Source of the DNA: Betaproteobacteria bacterium
GTDB lineage: Bacteria > Pseudomonadota > Gammaproteobacteria > Burkholderiales > SG8-41
Direction: 5' to 3'
DNA length: 38,253 bases
NCBI GenBank assembly: GCA_016868035.1
Contig: VGID01000038.1
Location: forward strand, 1 to 38,253
The notes below the pieces were generated by a model. It made no database searches. It had not been told where the DNA came from and saw only the letters and a program-made list of their open reading frames with translations. Made by a program: the position numbers and the translations under genes. Within the stretch, counting starts at the first letter, position 1; every line of letters starts with the position of its first letter. This document shows positions 31,880 to 38,253 of the stretch, piece by piece.

Positions 31880-33277
31880 ATGGACGCGCGGCCCAGGACC
31901 ATGAGAGGACCGACCCGCGAGGTGGCGGCGTGGGTCGCGCGCCTGCGTTACGCCGACCTGCCGCAACGCACACGTGACGTCGTGCGGCTCGCCCTGCTCG
32001 ACACGCTGGGCTGCGGAGTCTACGGCTACAACACGCCGTGGGCGGCGACGTTGCTCAAATGGGCCCGCGCCACCGCGATCAAGGGAGAAGCCACGGTTTG
32101 GGGCGAGAAGCAGCCCTCGCTGCGGGTCGCGGACGCGGCCCTGGTGAACGGCACGGCCGCGCACGCCTTCGAGCTCGACGACTATCACAACGCGAAGCTC
32201 CACGCCGGGGCGGTCGTCATCCCCGCGGCGCTCGCCATGGCCGAGAAGCTCGGATCCAGCGGCGAGCGGCTCGTCATCGCAATCGCCGCCGGCTACGAGG
32301 TCATGATCCGCACGAGCCTCGCGCTCAATCCCTCGGCGGCACGGCTGCGCGGCTGGCATCTCACCGGCGTGTGCGGCCCGTTCGGCGCGGCGGCGGCGTG
32401 CGCGTCGCTCTTGGGCCTGAACGAGGAGCAGACAGCCTGGGCGCTCGGGCTTGCCGGCACCCAGGGCGCGGGCGTATGGGCATTCAACGCGGACGGCGCG
32501 ATGAGCAAGCGCTTCCACGCGGGAAAGGCAGCGCACTCTGGCGTGCTCGCAGCGGAACTCGCGGCGCTCGGCTACACGGGCCCGACGCAGATCTTCGAAT
32601 TTCACGACGGCGGCGTGTTGAAAGCATTTTCCGATGCTTCCGACCCCGCCCCGCTCACGGCCGGGCTTGGCACCGTCTACCAGCTCGACACCAACCGGAT
32701 CAAACCCTACTCGTGCTGCGGCAGCACGCACTCCTACGTGGATGCCGCTTTCGAGCTGCGCCGCAAGCTCGGAACGCCGTGGGACGCCCGGCGCCGCGTG
32801 CGGACGGGGCTCGCGAAGGTGGTGGACGTGCAGTGCGGCTTCGATTACGCGCCAGGCACGGCGCTGAACGCGCAGATGAGCCTGCGCTACGTGCTTGCCG
32901 CAGCGCTGCTCGAGGGGCAGGTGCTGCCGCCGCAATTCTCCGAGGCGAAGCTCGCCGACCCGGCGATCACCGCGCTTGCCGGCAAGCTCGAACTCGAGCA
33001 CGATCCGGCGCTCGACAAGCTGTACCCGGAACGGTTTGCGGCCTGGGTCGCTGCCGAGCACGCAGGAAAATGGGTGCGGGTGGACGTGCTCGACCCCACC
33101 GGCTCGAGCGCGCACCCGATCAGCGCGCAGGGCATCGCGGATAAATTCCGCGGCATCAATCCGAACCTGCCGGTGGACCGGATCGCCGCGGCCGCCCTCG
33201 ACATCGAGCACTGCTCCGTGAAGGAGCTCGTCGCCCTGCTCAGCGGGGAAAAATCAAAACAGTTGAGTGCAGCCTAA
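31880..33277 (+). CDS. MmgE/PrpD family protein
   Basis: A 465-residue member of the MmgE/PrpD family (2-methylcitrate dehydratase, cis-aconitate decarboxylase, iminodisuccinate epimerase relatives). LALLDTLGCGVYGYNTPWAA, NGTAAHAFELDDYH (about 95-108, with the active-site Asp/His loop) and ITNRIKPYSCCGSTHSY-like KPYSCCGSTHSYVDAAFELR are family signatures. AGGAGG precedes the ATG. It is followed by an RraA-family gene 33 bases later, and diverges from the TcuA-like gene. Together these suggest dehydration or isomerisation followed by aldol cleavage of a branched acid. Sequence alone does not choose the substrate. Confidence 0.9.
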   Translation: MDARPRTMRGPTREVAAWVARLRYADLPQRTRDVVRLALLDTLGCGVYGYNTPWAATLLKWARATAIKGEATVWGEKQPSLRVADAALVNGTAAHAFELDDYHNAKLHAGAVVIPAALAMAEKLGSSGERLVIAIAAGYEVMIRTSLALNPSAARLRGWHLTGVCGPFGAAAACASLLGLNEEQTAWALGLAGTQGAGVWAFNADGAMSKRFHAGKAAHSGVLAAELAALGYTGPTQIFEFHDGGVLKAFSDASDPAPLTAGLGTVYQLDTNRIKPYSCCGSTHSYVDAAFELRRKLGTPWDARRRVRTGLAKVVDVQCGFDYAPGTALNAQMSLRYVLAAALLEGQVLPPQFSEAKLADPAITALAGKLELEHDPALDKLYPERFAAWVAAEHAGKWVRVDVLDPTGSSAHPISAQGIADKFRGINPNLPVDRIAAAALDIEHCSVKELVALLSGEKSKQLSAA

Positions 33278-33310
33278 TCCGTAGCTTATTACCCGTCACT
33301 TGCGACCGCG

Positions 33311-33790
33311 ATGAAATTCCAGACGGTAGACCTCTGCGACAAATACAAGGGCAGCATCCAGGTCGCGCTGCCCGTCTTCCAGAACTACGGCAAGCTCGTG
33401 GCCTTCACCGGTCGCATCCAGACGGTGAAGTGCTACGAAGACAACATCGTCGTCAAGGACACGCTGTCCCGGCCCGGCAAGGGGCGGGTTCTGGTGGTGG
33501 ACGCCGGCGGCAGCCTCAACTGCGCGCTGGTGGGAGACGTCCTCGCGAGCATCGGCGTGAATAGCGGCTGGAGCGGAATCATCCTCAACGGCTGCGTGCG
33601 CGACGTCAAGGCGGTGGGCAAGATCAGGCTTGGCATACGGGCGCTCGGCAACGTTCCGCGCGCGAGCGACAAGCACGGACTCGGCGTGGTCGGCGTGCCC
33701 GTCACCTTTGCCGGCGTGGATTTCATGCCGGGCCATTACCTGTACGCCGACCTGGACGGAATCGTCGTCTCGGAAAAACCGCTGCGCTAG
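33311..33790 (+). CDS. RraA family protein (HMG/CHA aldolase-like)
   Basis: A 159-residue protein of the RraA fold. TVDLCDKYKG starts it, VVDAGGSLNCALVGDVLASI (about 64-83) and GWSGIILNGCVRDVKAV (85-101) form the active site of 4-hydroxy-4-methyl-2-oxoglutarate aldolase/oxaloacetate decarboxylase, including the conserved NGCVRD Arg-Asp pair that binds pyruvyl groups and Mg2+. FMPGHYLYADLDGIVVSE is the usual C-terminus. RNase E regulators share the fold and length, so RraA itself cannot be excluded. Placement after an MmgE/PrpD gene favours an aldolase role. The upstream ribosome binding site is poor, suggesting coupling to the preceding gene. Confidence 0.85.
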   Translation: MKFQTVDLCDKYKGSIQVALPVFQNYGKLVAFTGRIQTVKCYEDNIVVKDTLSRPGKGRVLVVDAGGSLNCALVGDVLASIGVNSGWSGIILNGCVRDVKAVGKIRLGIRALGNVPRASDKHGLGVVGVPVTFAGVDFMPGHYLYADLDGIVVSEKPLR

Positions 33791-33826
33791 CCCGGCGCCG
33801 GGCGCAAGCGCCTCGAAGGTCCGCGG

Positions 33827-34195
33827 ATGACCCGATTTGAACGATGGATCGTAATGCTGTGGTGGCTTGCTGCGTGCGTTCCCGCGTGGGCGGGAGAAGC
33901 CGACGTGATCGGGGCAAAGGTCAGTAAAAGTCCCGACGGAACCTTTGCTTTCCACGTGACGATCCGCAGCAACGACAAGGGCTGGGATTATTATTGCGAC
34001 CGGTTCGAAGTGCTGACCACGGACGGCAAGCTGCTCGGCGTGCGCGAGCTGCTGCATCCGCACGAGAATGAGCAGCCATTCACGCGCGAACTCTACGGTG
34101 TCAAGGTGCCGGCGGGCGTGAAACAAGTCGTGATCCGCGCGCGGCACAAGCCGCGCGGTTACGACGGCAAGACGCTCACGTTTGCACTGCCCTGA
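33827..34195 (+). CDS. Small secreted protein, unknown function
   Basis: A 122-residue protein with a Sec signal (IVMLWWLAACVPAWA, cleavage after AWA near residue 22). The mature domain of about 100 residues is predicted to be all-beta: alternating strands such as FAFHVTIRSND, WDYYCDRFEVLTTDG and KQVVIRARHKPRGYDG. One Cys remains in the mature part. HPHENEQPFTREL is a His/Glu loop that could bind metal, though this is a guess. AAGG lies 7 bases before the ATG. I do not recognise a named family. Confidence 0.7.
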   Translation: MTRFERWIVMLWWLAACVPAWAGEADVIGAKVSKSPDGTFAFHVTIRSNDKGWDYYCDRFEVLTTDGKLLGVRELLHPHENEQPFTRELYGVKVPAGVKQVVIRARHKPRGYDGKTLTFALP

Positions 34196-34265
34196 AGCAT
34201 GCTCCGCGGGCGCGCATCGAGCCCCCGGCCCGCAGGCCCGCTTCCCGCCCCTGAGCGCCCCCCAG

Positions 34266-34281
34266 CGTGACGTTTGTCACG
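34266..34281. promoter_or_regulatory. CRP/FNR-like box and downstream promoter
   Basis: CGTGACGTTTGTCACG has GTGA-N6-TCAC, the core of CRP-type sites, as a perfect inverted repeat. Sixty bases on, TTGACC (34340-34345) and TAGCGT (34363-34368) are 17 bases apart and could be the promoter of the 34457 gene. The rest of the 34196-34456 gap shows no gene. Confidence 0.5.
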
Positions 34282-34456
34282 GTCAGTCGGCCCGGAGCGC
34301 GGCTCCAAGGCCGTCCGCCTATTTTTTCATCAATTGTTCTTGACCGCACCCCCCTCGGGGAGTAGCGTGTCCCTCCCGGGCGGAAGTTCATAAACCGCCG
34401 CGCTGAAACAACAATTCAAAATTCCTGCAGTTTGCGCGGCAACGAGGAGCGTCATC

Positions 34457-35791
34457 ATGCAAGATGCACGCAAGGGAGTCGCGCGCACCCGCAGACGTAA
34501 CCACCTACGCCGGTCCGCAATGTCTGCGGCAATAATGGCGTGCCTGGCATCGTTGCCCGCTCATTCGGGTCCGAAGAATCCCAAGACGGATCCAGGTGCG
34601 CCGCAGGTTCCGGGCAACGGATTCGGGCTCATCAAGAGCGGGAAGAACAACGCGCCAGTCGTTCCTGCCGCGCCCGGCATCGGCGCCGGCGCGACCCAGC
34701 TTGCGGCTCCGGCCGCTGTTATCGTTCCTGCAGCGACCCCGAGCCTTGCGAGCCCGATGCCGCCGGCCGGCCCGTCATCGGCGCCGGTCATGGCTGCACC
34801 AAGCAGCTCTATAGCGCCGGCTCCAAGCAGTTCGAGCTCGCCGGGCATGTTGCCAAGCGGCGGGCCCGCACCCAGCAGCGGGCCGGCAGCCGTCGGCTCA
34901 ACGACGATCCAGGCAGCTCCGTCGCCGTCTGCGGGCACAACGACGACATCCAGTTCCGCGCGCGGCGCTTCTGGCGGCGAGACCACCACGAAAGGCTCGT
35001 CCTCTGGACCGGCCCCAGGCGCAGCGAGCACGGGGAGCGCCCCCGGCAGCCCTCAAGCAGGTAACGGCACCGGCGGCAACGCCGTCGTTACGACCCCCAA
35101 AGGCGAGGTGCTGCTCGCGCCGGGGAAGAGTGTCGAGTTGGCGGATCCCGCAACGCCCGGACTTCATGTTGAAGTCTCCGCACCGGGCGACCAGACGCTC
35201 GATCTTGGCAAGGTCATTTCCGACACCAAGAACAAGGGTATCCTCGTCGCACTGCACGCCGGCAGCAAGGCACACGGAGCGAAGAAGGTTTCCGTCACGA
35301 ACGACGGGCGCGTCGTGCTCAAGTCCGAAAAGAATGCGCTACCGGATACCGCATCGGCGATCGCGAGAGCCAAGCATAGCGACTGCGAATCTGCCCCGCG
35401 GTCGGCGAGTCCCAGCCTCACCGCGGGACTGAACACGAGCAGCGCGGGAAAGACGAAGCAGAGAAGCGATGATCTCGCTGGAGTCAACGCCAAACCGGGT
35501 GTCGGCCCATCCGGAAAACAGGTCCGGCCGGACAAGCAGCGAGGCGGTGATTCGCAGAATGCCTCCACGCGAGGCACCAGCGCCGGGAACGCGGGGAGGC
35601 AAGATGGTGCCGTGCAAAGCAGCGGCACTCCCAGCGGGCAAAGCGCCGGGTCCCCGGGGCCGGGCGAGTCTCCCGCCCCGGCGGGATTGCCCAATCCCGG
35701 TAGTTCCGACACCCAGCAGGCGGGCGAACCCGCTGCGGGCGGCAGCAAGATTGCCCAAGCCGGAACCCCGAAGGCGGGCGCCTGCACCTGA
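34457..35791 (+). CDS. Secreted low-complexity protein with a filamentous-haemagglutinin-like segment
   Basis: A 444-residue protein. An Arg-rich N-terminus and hydrophobic SAAIMACLASLPAHS (about 22-37) look like an extended signal peptide of the kind used by large two-partner-secretion exoproteins. Residues 40-200 and 300-444 are Ser/Pro/Gly/Ala-rich and probably disordered. The only ordered block, about 210-295 (VVTTPKGEVLLAPGKSVELA, TPGLHVEVSAPGDQTLDLGK, SVTNDGRVVLKSEK), follows the pattern of the filamentous haemagglutinin segment 'PKGEVLLAAGKSVEL...VEVTAP...NLG...GGRVxLK'. The remaining beta-helix repeats are missing. AACGAGGAGCGTCATC precedes the ATG. The full function is unknown; the segment match is from memory of the family, not a search. 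Confidence 0.6.
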   Translation: MQDARKGVARTRRRNHLRRSAMSAAIMACLASLPAHSGPKNPKTDPGAPQVPGNGFGLIKSGKNNAPVVPAAPGIGAGATQLAAPAAVIVPAATPSLASPMPPAGPSSAPVMAAPSSSIAPAPSSSSSPGMLPSGGPAPSSGPAAVGSTTIQAAPSPSAGTTTTSSSARGASGGETTTKGSSSGPAPGAASTGSAPGSPQAGNGTGGNAVVTTPKGEVLLAPGKSVELADPATPGLHVEVSAPGDQTLDLGKVISDTKNKGILVALHAGSKAHGAKKVSVTNDGRVVLKSEKNALPDTASAIARAKHSDCESAPRSASPSLTAGLNTSSAGKTKQRSDDLAGVNAKPGVGPSGKQVRPDKQRGGDSQNASTRGTSAGNAGRQDGAVQSSGTPSGQSAGSPGPGESPAPAGLPNPGSSDTQQAGEPAAGGSKIAQAGTPKAGACT

Positions 35792-35993
35792 GCGCGGGCC
35801 CGGGCCGCGCACTGCGCGTACGAAGAATTCCCCCGTTCGCGGCGCGCCCCGCCGCGTCGCGAACGATCCTCTCCCTGTTGGTGCGCGCCCGACAAGCAGG
35901 CAGCTGCGCGGCCTATAGCATCTGGCGAGCCTCCACGCGGATCTAAGGCCGCGGGACGCGGTCGAATATAATCACAGGATCAGGAAGGAGCGT

Positions 35994-36803
35994 ATGCCGC
36001 GGCTCGGTTGGAGGTCGCTGTTCTCCGTCTACGCTACTGTCGGCACGCTGGCGGGCGCCGCTCCCGCCGGTGCGCAGCCCCAGCCGTCCGAGCCGGGTGG
36101 CCGCCCGGCCGCCGTCAACAGCGTGCAGGCGCTGGACTATTCGGTCCAACCCGGGGGCAGGATCATTCTGCGGCTGGTATTCCGGAACGAGCTCACGAAG
36201 GCGCCTCCCGTCATCGTCAACTACCACCCGGTCGCGAATATCGCGATTGACTTCCACGACACCATCCGCGCGCTCGCAAAGGATCGCGTGGAAGTCGGCC
36301 AGGGTGGCCTGCGCGACATCGTGCTGGTACAGTCCGGAACGCGCACCCGGCTCGTCATCAACCTCGCCCGGCCGCTGCTCCACGAGGCCACGCCGAAAGG
36401 AAGGGAGTTGTGGATCACGCTGTGGCGTCCCGAACCCCGCGCCTCGGATGGCGCCTACGCGCAGTTATCGGGTGCTGCGCCCGATGCGCAGCGACACAGC
36501 GTGGTCCAGGTCGGGTTCGAGCGCGGTCCGTCGAATTCGGGCCGGATCGTGATCGAGCTCGCGGACGCGGCAACCCCGGTGGACGTCCACCAGCGGGGAT
36601 CGACCCTGATCGTGGATTTTCTGGACGCGGGGCTTGCGCCCTCGCTCGAGCAACGGCTCGACGTGCGCGACTTCGGCACGTCGGTGCAAGCGATCGAGAC
36701 CTACCGCGTACAGAACCGCGTGCGCGTGAGAATCGAACTAACGCGTCCGGCCGAATATTCAGCGTATCAAGTCAGCCGTCATTTCATCGCTGCACCCCAG
36801 TAA
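35994..36803 (+). CDS. AMIN-domain protein resembling the N-terminal part of PilQ
   Basis: A 269-residue secreted protein with a signal peptide (about 1-28, cleavage after AGAQ). It contains two AMIN domains. The first (about 38-145) has AVNSVQALDYSVQPGGRIIL, AIDFHDTIRALAKDRVEV and LVQSGTRTRLVINLARP. The second (about 165-266) has GRIVIELADAATPVDVHQRG, LIVDFLDAGLAPSLEQRLDV and RDFGTSVQAIETYRVQNRVR. These match the two N-terminal domains of type IV pilus secretin PilQ in order and spacing. The STN, N1 and secretin domains are absent, and the protein ends cleanly. AMIN domains bind peptidoglycan and localise envelope complexes. AGGAAGGAG sets the start. It could be a remnant or a free peptidoglycan-binding accessory protein. 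Confidence 0.8.
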   Translation: MPRLGWRSLFSVYATVGTLAGAAPAGAQPQPSEPGGRPAAVNSVQALDYSVQPGGRIILRLVFRNELTKAPPVIVNYHPVANIAIDFHDTIRALAKDRVEVGQGGLRDIVLVQSGTRTRLVINLARPLLHEATPKGRELWITLWRPEPRASDGAYAQLSGAAPDAQRHSVVQVGFERGPSNSGRIVIELADAATPVDVHQRGSTLIVDFLDAGLAPSLEQRLDVRDFGTSVQAIETYRVQNRVRVRIELTRPAEYSAYQVSRHFIAAPQ

Positions 36804-36870
36804 AGCCTCGCTGGTCTGAGCCCTGGTATACGCGCCGTGGTCCGGACCGCTTGAAAGGAGAAATCGTTCG

Positions 36871-37941
36871 GTGACCTCGCCGCGGAGCGACGAGCATCGC
36901 AAGGCCGCCGCCCGGGCGGGGCTCCGCTACGTCACGGACGGCGTCGCCGGCATCCGTCGGTACCGTGCCGGGAAGGAATGGGTTTTCTACGCTCCGAACG
37001 GCACGCGGATCACGAACACGGGGGAGCGCAAACGGATCAACGCGCTGGCGATCCCGCCGGCCTGGACCGAGGTATGGATCTGTCCCGATCCCGACGGCCA
37101 CATCCAGGCGACGGCGCGCGATGCCCGCGGGCGCAAGCAATATCGCTACCATCCCTCGTACCGCGAGGCGCGTGACCGGTCGAAGTTTCGCCGCATGCTC
37201 GAGTTCAGCGAAATACTCCCGGACATCCGCGAACGCGTGGAGCGCGACCTCCGCGCCCGTGACCTGACCCGGCGCCAGATCCTGGCCACCGTGGTGCGGC
37301 TGCTGGACAAGACACTCATACGCGTGGGCAACTACGAGTACGCCCGCGAGAATCGCTCCTTCGGGCTCACCACGCTGCGCGAGCGACACGTCCAGGTCAA
37401 AGGGGCAAAATTGCGATTCAGCTTCCGCGGCAAGAGCGGCGTCAATCATACGGTGGACATCTCCGACCGCCGACTCGCCCGCATCATCCAGCAATGTCAG
37501 GATCTACCGGGGCAGGAGCTGTTCAAATACCTCGACGCGTCCGGCAGGCGCCAGACCATCTCGTCGGACGACGTGAACGCCTATCTTCGCGAAATCACCG
37601 GCCGGGATCTCACGGCCAAGGACTTCCGGACCTGGGCGGGCACCATGCTGGCCGCCCGCGAGCTGTGCTTGATGGGGCCCGCGAAGAGCCGTCGCGAAGC
37701 GGAGCGGAACATGGTCCGGGCGATCGACGCGGTGGCCAAGCGGCTCGCCAACACGCGAGCCGTGTGCCGGAAGTACTACGTTCACCCCGGGCTGGTGCGC
37801 GCCTATCTCCAGGGCCTTACGGCCCCGCTCTCCACAGCTGCGCCGCCACGCCATGCCCGCCGCGGGCGGCCTACCGCCGCGCTGCGGCGCGACGAAGTCG
37901 CAGTGCTGCAGTTCCTCCAGGAGAAAGCACCGGCCATTTAG
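36871..37941 (+). CDS. DNA topoisomerase IB (poxvirus-like)
   Basis: A 356-residue type IB topoisomerase. The N-terminal domain (about 1-90) contains LRYVTDGVAGIRRYRAGKEW and IPPAWTEVWICPDPDGHIQA. The catalytic core has Arg151 (TLIRVGNYEYARENRSFGLT), Lys188 (RFSFRGKSG), Arg253 (KDFRTWAGT) and nucleophile Tyr303 (VCRKYYVHPGL). The residue before the nucleophile is Tyr302, where Ser is common. It relaxes supercoils through a 3'-phosphotyrosyl intermediate. It starts with GTG at 36871, with AAAGGAG 10 bases upstream, and lies 67 bases after the AMIN gene. Bacterial TopIB genes are scattered and often accessory. A dispersed repeat begins 7 bases after the stop. Confidence 0.94.
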   Translation: MTSPRSDEHRKAAARAGLRYVTDGVAGIRRYRAGKEWVFYAPNGTRITNTGERKRINALAIPPAWTEVWICPDPDGHIQATARDARGRKQYRYHPSYREARDRSKFRRMLEFSEILPDIRERVERDLRARDLTRRQILATVVRLLDKTLIRVGNYEYARENRSFGLTTLRERHVQVKGAKLRFSFRGKSGVNHTVDISDRRLARIIQQCQDLPGQELFKYLDASGRRQTISSDDVNAYLREITGRDLTAKDFRTWAGTMLAARELCLMGPAKSRREAERNMVRAIDAVAKRLANTRAVCRKYYVHPGLVRAYLQGLTAPLSTAAPPRHARRGRPTAALRRDEVAVLQFLQEKAPAI

Positions 37942-37948
37942 AGCAGGC

Positions 37949-37997
37949 GGTAACAAAATCAAGAAATATTAGCCGCAGATCAACGCCGATACACGCC
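37949..37997 (+). repeat. Second copy of the post-phnY repeat
   Basis: GGTAACAAAATCAAGAAATA through TACACGCC matches 14213-14261 at 48 of 49 positions. As there, it starts within 10 bases of a stop codon, in the same orientation to the gene. Confidence 0.9.
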
Positions 37998-38012
37998 AAG
38001 CGAAATAGGGTC

Positions 38013-38128
38013 AGTCGTGAGCGGCAAGCAGTGAGCGGGGAACTTCAAGAATAGCAGTGAGCCGTGAGCAGTAAGCAGTGAGCGGGGAACTTCGGGAAAA
38101 AACCAAGTCCAATCTTACCGCTTACCGG
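38013..38128 (+). repeat. Short-period GTGAGCAGTAAGC repeat run
   Basis: AGCAGTGAGCGGGGAACTTC occurs perfectly at 38027-38046 and 38074-38093, within a longer run of degenerate 7-8 base units (GTGAGC, CAGTAAG). TTACCGCTTACC at 38115-38126 is the same family inverted. No gene is seen in 37942-38215. Confidence 0.8.
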
Positions 38129-38132
38129 GTAA

Positions 38133-38177
38133 GTATCAGCGTTCGCAGAACACCCATGTATCAGCGTTCGCAGAACA
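38133..38177 (+). promoter_or_regulatory. Tandem GTATCAGCGTTCGCAGAACA boxes before the last gene
   Basis: Two exact 20-base copies (38133-38152, 38158-38177) lie 25 bases apart, ending 38 bases before an ATG. Each contains GTTC-GCA-GAAC. Either they are regulator sites for the downstream gene, or they are part of a mobile-element end. The same core occurs inverted at 25-87. Confidence 0.55.
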
Positions 38178-38215
38178 GTTGCAGTAAGGTTTTGGTTTTT
38201 TGTGGAGGGTGGGTC

Positions 38216-38253
38216 ATGGCTAAAAACTCCATATTGAGCGAGCGCGTCGCAGG
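38216..38253 (+). CDS. Start of an unidentified gene, cut by the window edge
   Basis: ATG at 38216 follows GGAGG (38204-38208) by 7 bases and opens MAKNSILSERVAG before the sequence ends. Twelve residues are too few to name a family. The good ribosome binding site and the tandem boxes upstream make it a believable gene start. Confidence 0.6.
   Translation, partial: MAKNSILSERVA

Noticed and set aside
33311-33790. RraA-family gene named as RNase E inhibitor
   Set aside because: The fold and length allow it, but its place after an MmgE/PrpD gene favours an aldolase-type role, so no gene symbol was given.

Overview
The window is about 38 kb of high-GC chromosomal DNA. Several things point to a betaproteobacterium, probably of the Burkholderiales type: two Bug/TctC periplasmic binding proteins, a complete tripartite tricarboxylate transporter (TTT), a TRAP transporter, an IorAB-type molybdenum hydroxylase and PrpF, MmgE/PrpD and RraA family enzymes. 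There are no ribosomal, phage or plasmid genes. It reads as a catabolic, scavenging accessory region. Taxonomy is inferred from gene content only.

Layout. (1) 158-4563: a VOC protein, a translationally coupled CFA-type methyltransferase and DHCR24-like flavoprotein pair, a membrane-anchored peroxiredoxin, tRNA-Arg(CCU) and a tiny membrane protein. (2) 4759-5946: an Fsr-like MFS exporter. (3) 6091-14207: a FadR-type regulator, a TRAP transporter (DctQ, DctM, DctP), phosphonoacetate hydrolase (PhnA), a zinc alcohol dehydrogenase and phosphonoacetaldehyde dehydrogenase (PhnY). This looks like a self-contained phosphonate-use island. It has no PhnW transaminase, no PhnX and no phosphonate ABC transporter. 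(4) 14583-19031: an AhpD/CMD protein, a Bug protein and a two-subunit molybdenum hydroxylase. (5) 19028-19238: a structured MITE-like element. (6) 19281-23703: a PrpF-like isomerase, an FMN hydroxy-acid oxidase, a SLOG/'Mo carrier' protein and a second MFS protein. (7) 23939-29888 (minus strand): tctC-tctB-tctA with two metal-dependent amidohydrolases, apparently one operon for a nitrogenous solute. (8) 30253-33790: a TcuA-like flavoprotein divergent from MmgE/PrpD and RraA. (9) 33827-37941: a small secreted protein, a protein holding an isolated filamentous-haemagglutinin-like segment, a protein holding only PilQ-type AMIN domains, and topoisomerase IB. A further gene begins at 38216 and runs off the edge.

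How it may work together. In the main candidate system, the TRAP transporter brings in an anionic phosphonate. The alcohol dehydrogenase oxidises a hydroxy-phosphonate (for example 2-hydroxyethylphosphonate) to phosphonoacetaldehyde. PhnY makes phosphonoacetate, and PhnA splits it to acetate and phosphate. The regulator's operator overlaps a strong sigma70 promoter at the head of the cluster. The enzyme family calls are firm; the substrate and the TRAP assignment are inference.

Intergenic DNA is unusually structured. Several families of short dispersed repeats sit at gene ends, one of them brackets phnY in inverted orientation, and a GTTC-N3-GAAC repeat appears as direct pairs at both ends of the window in opposite orientation.
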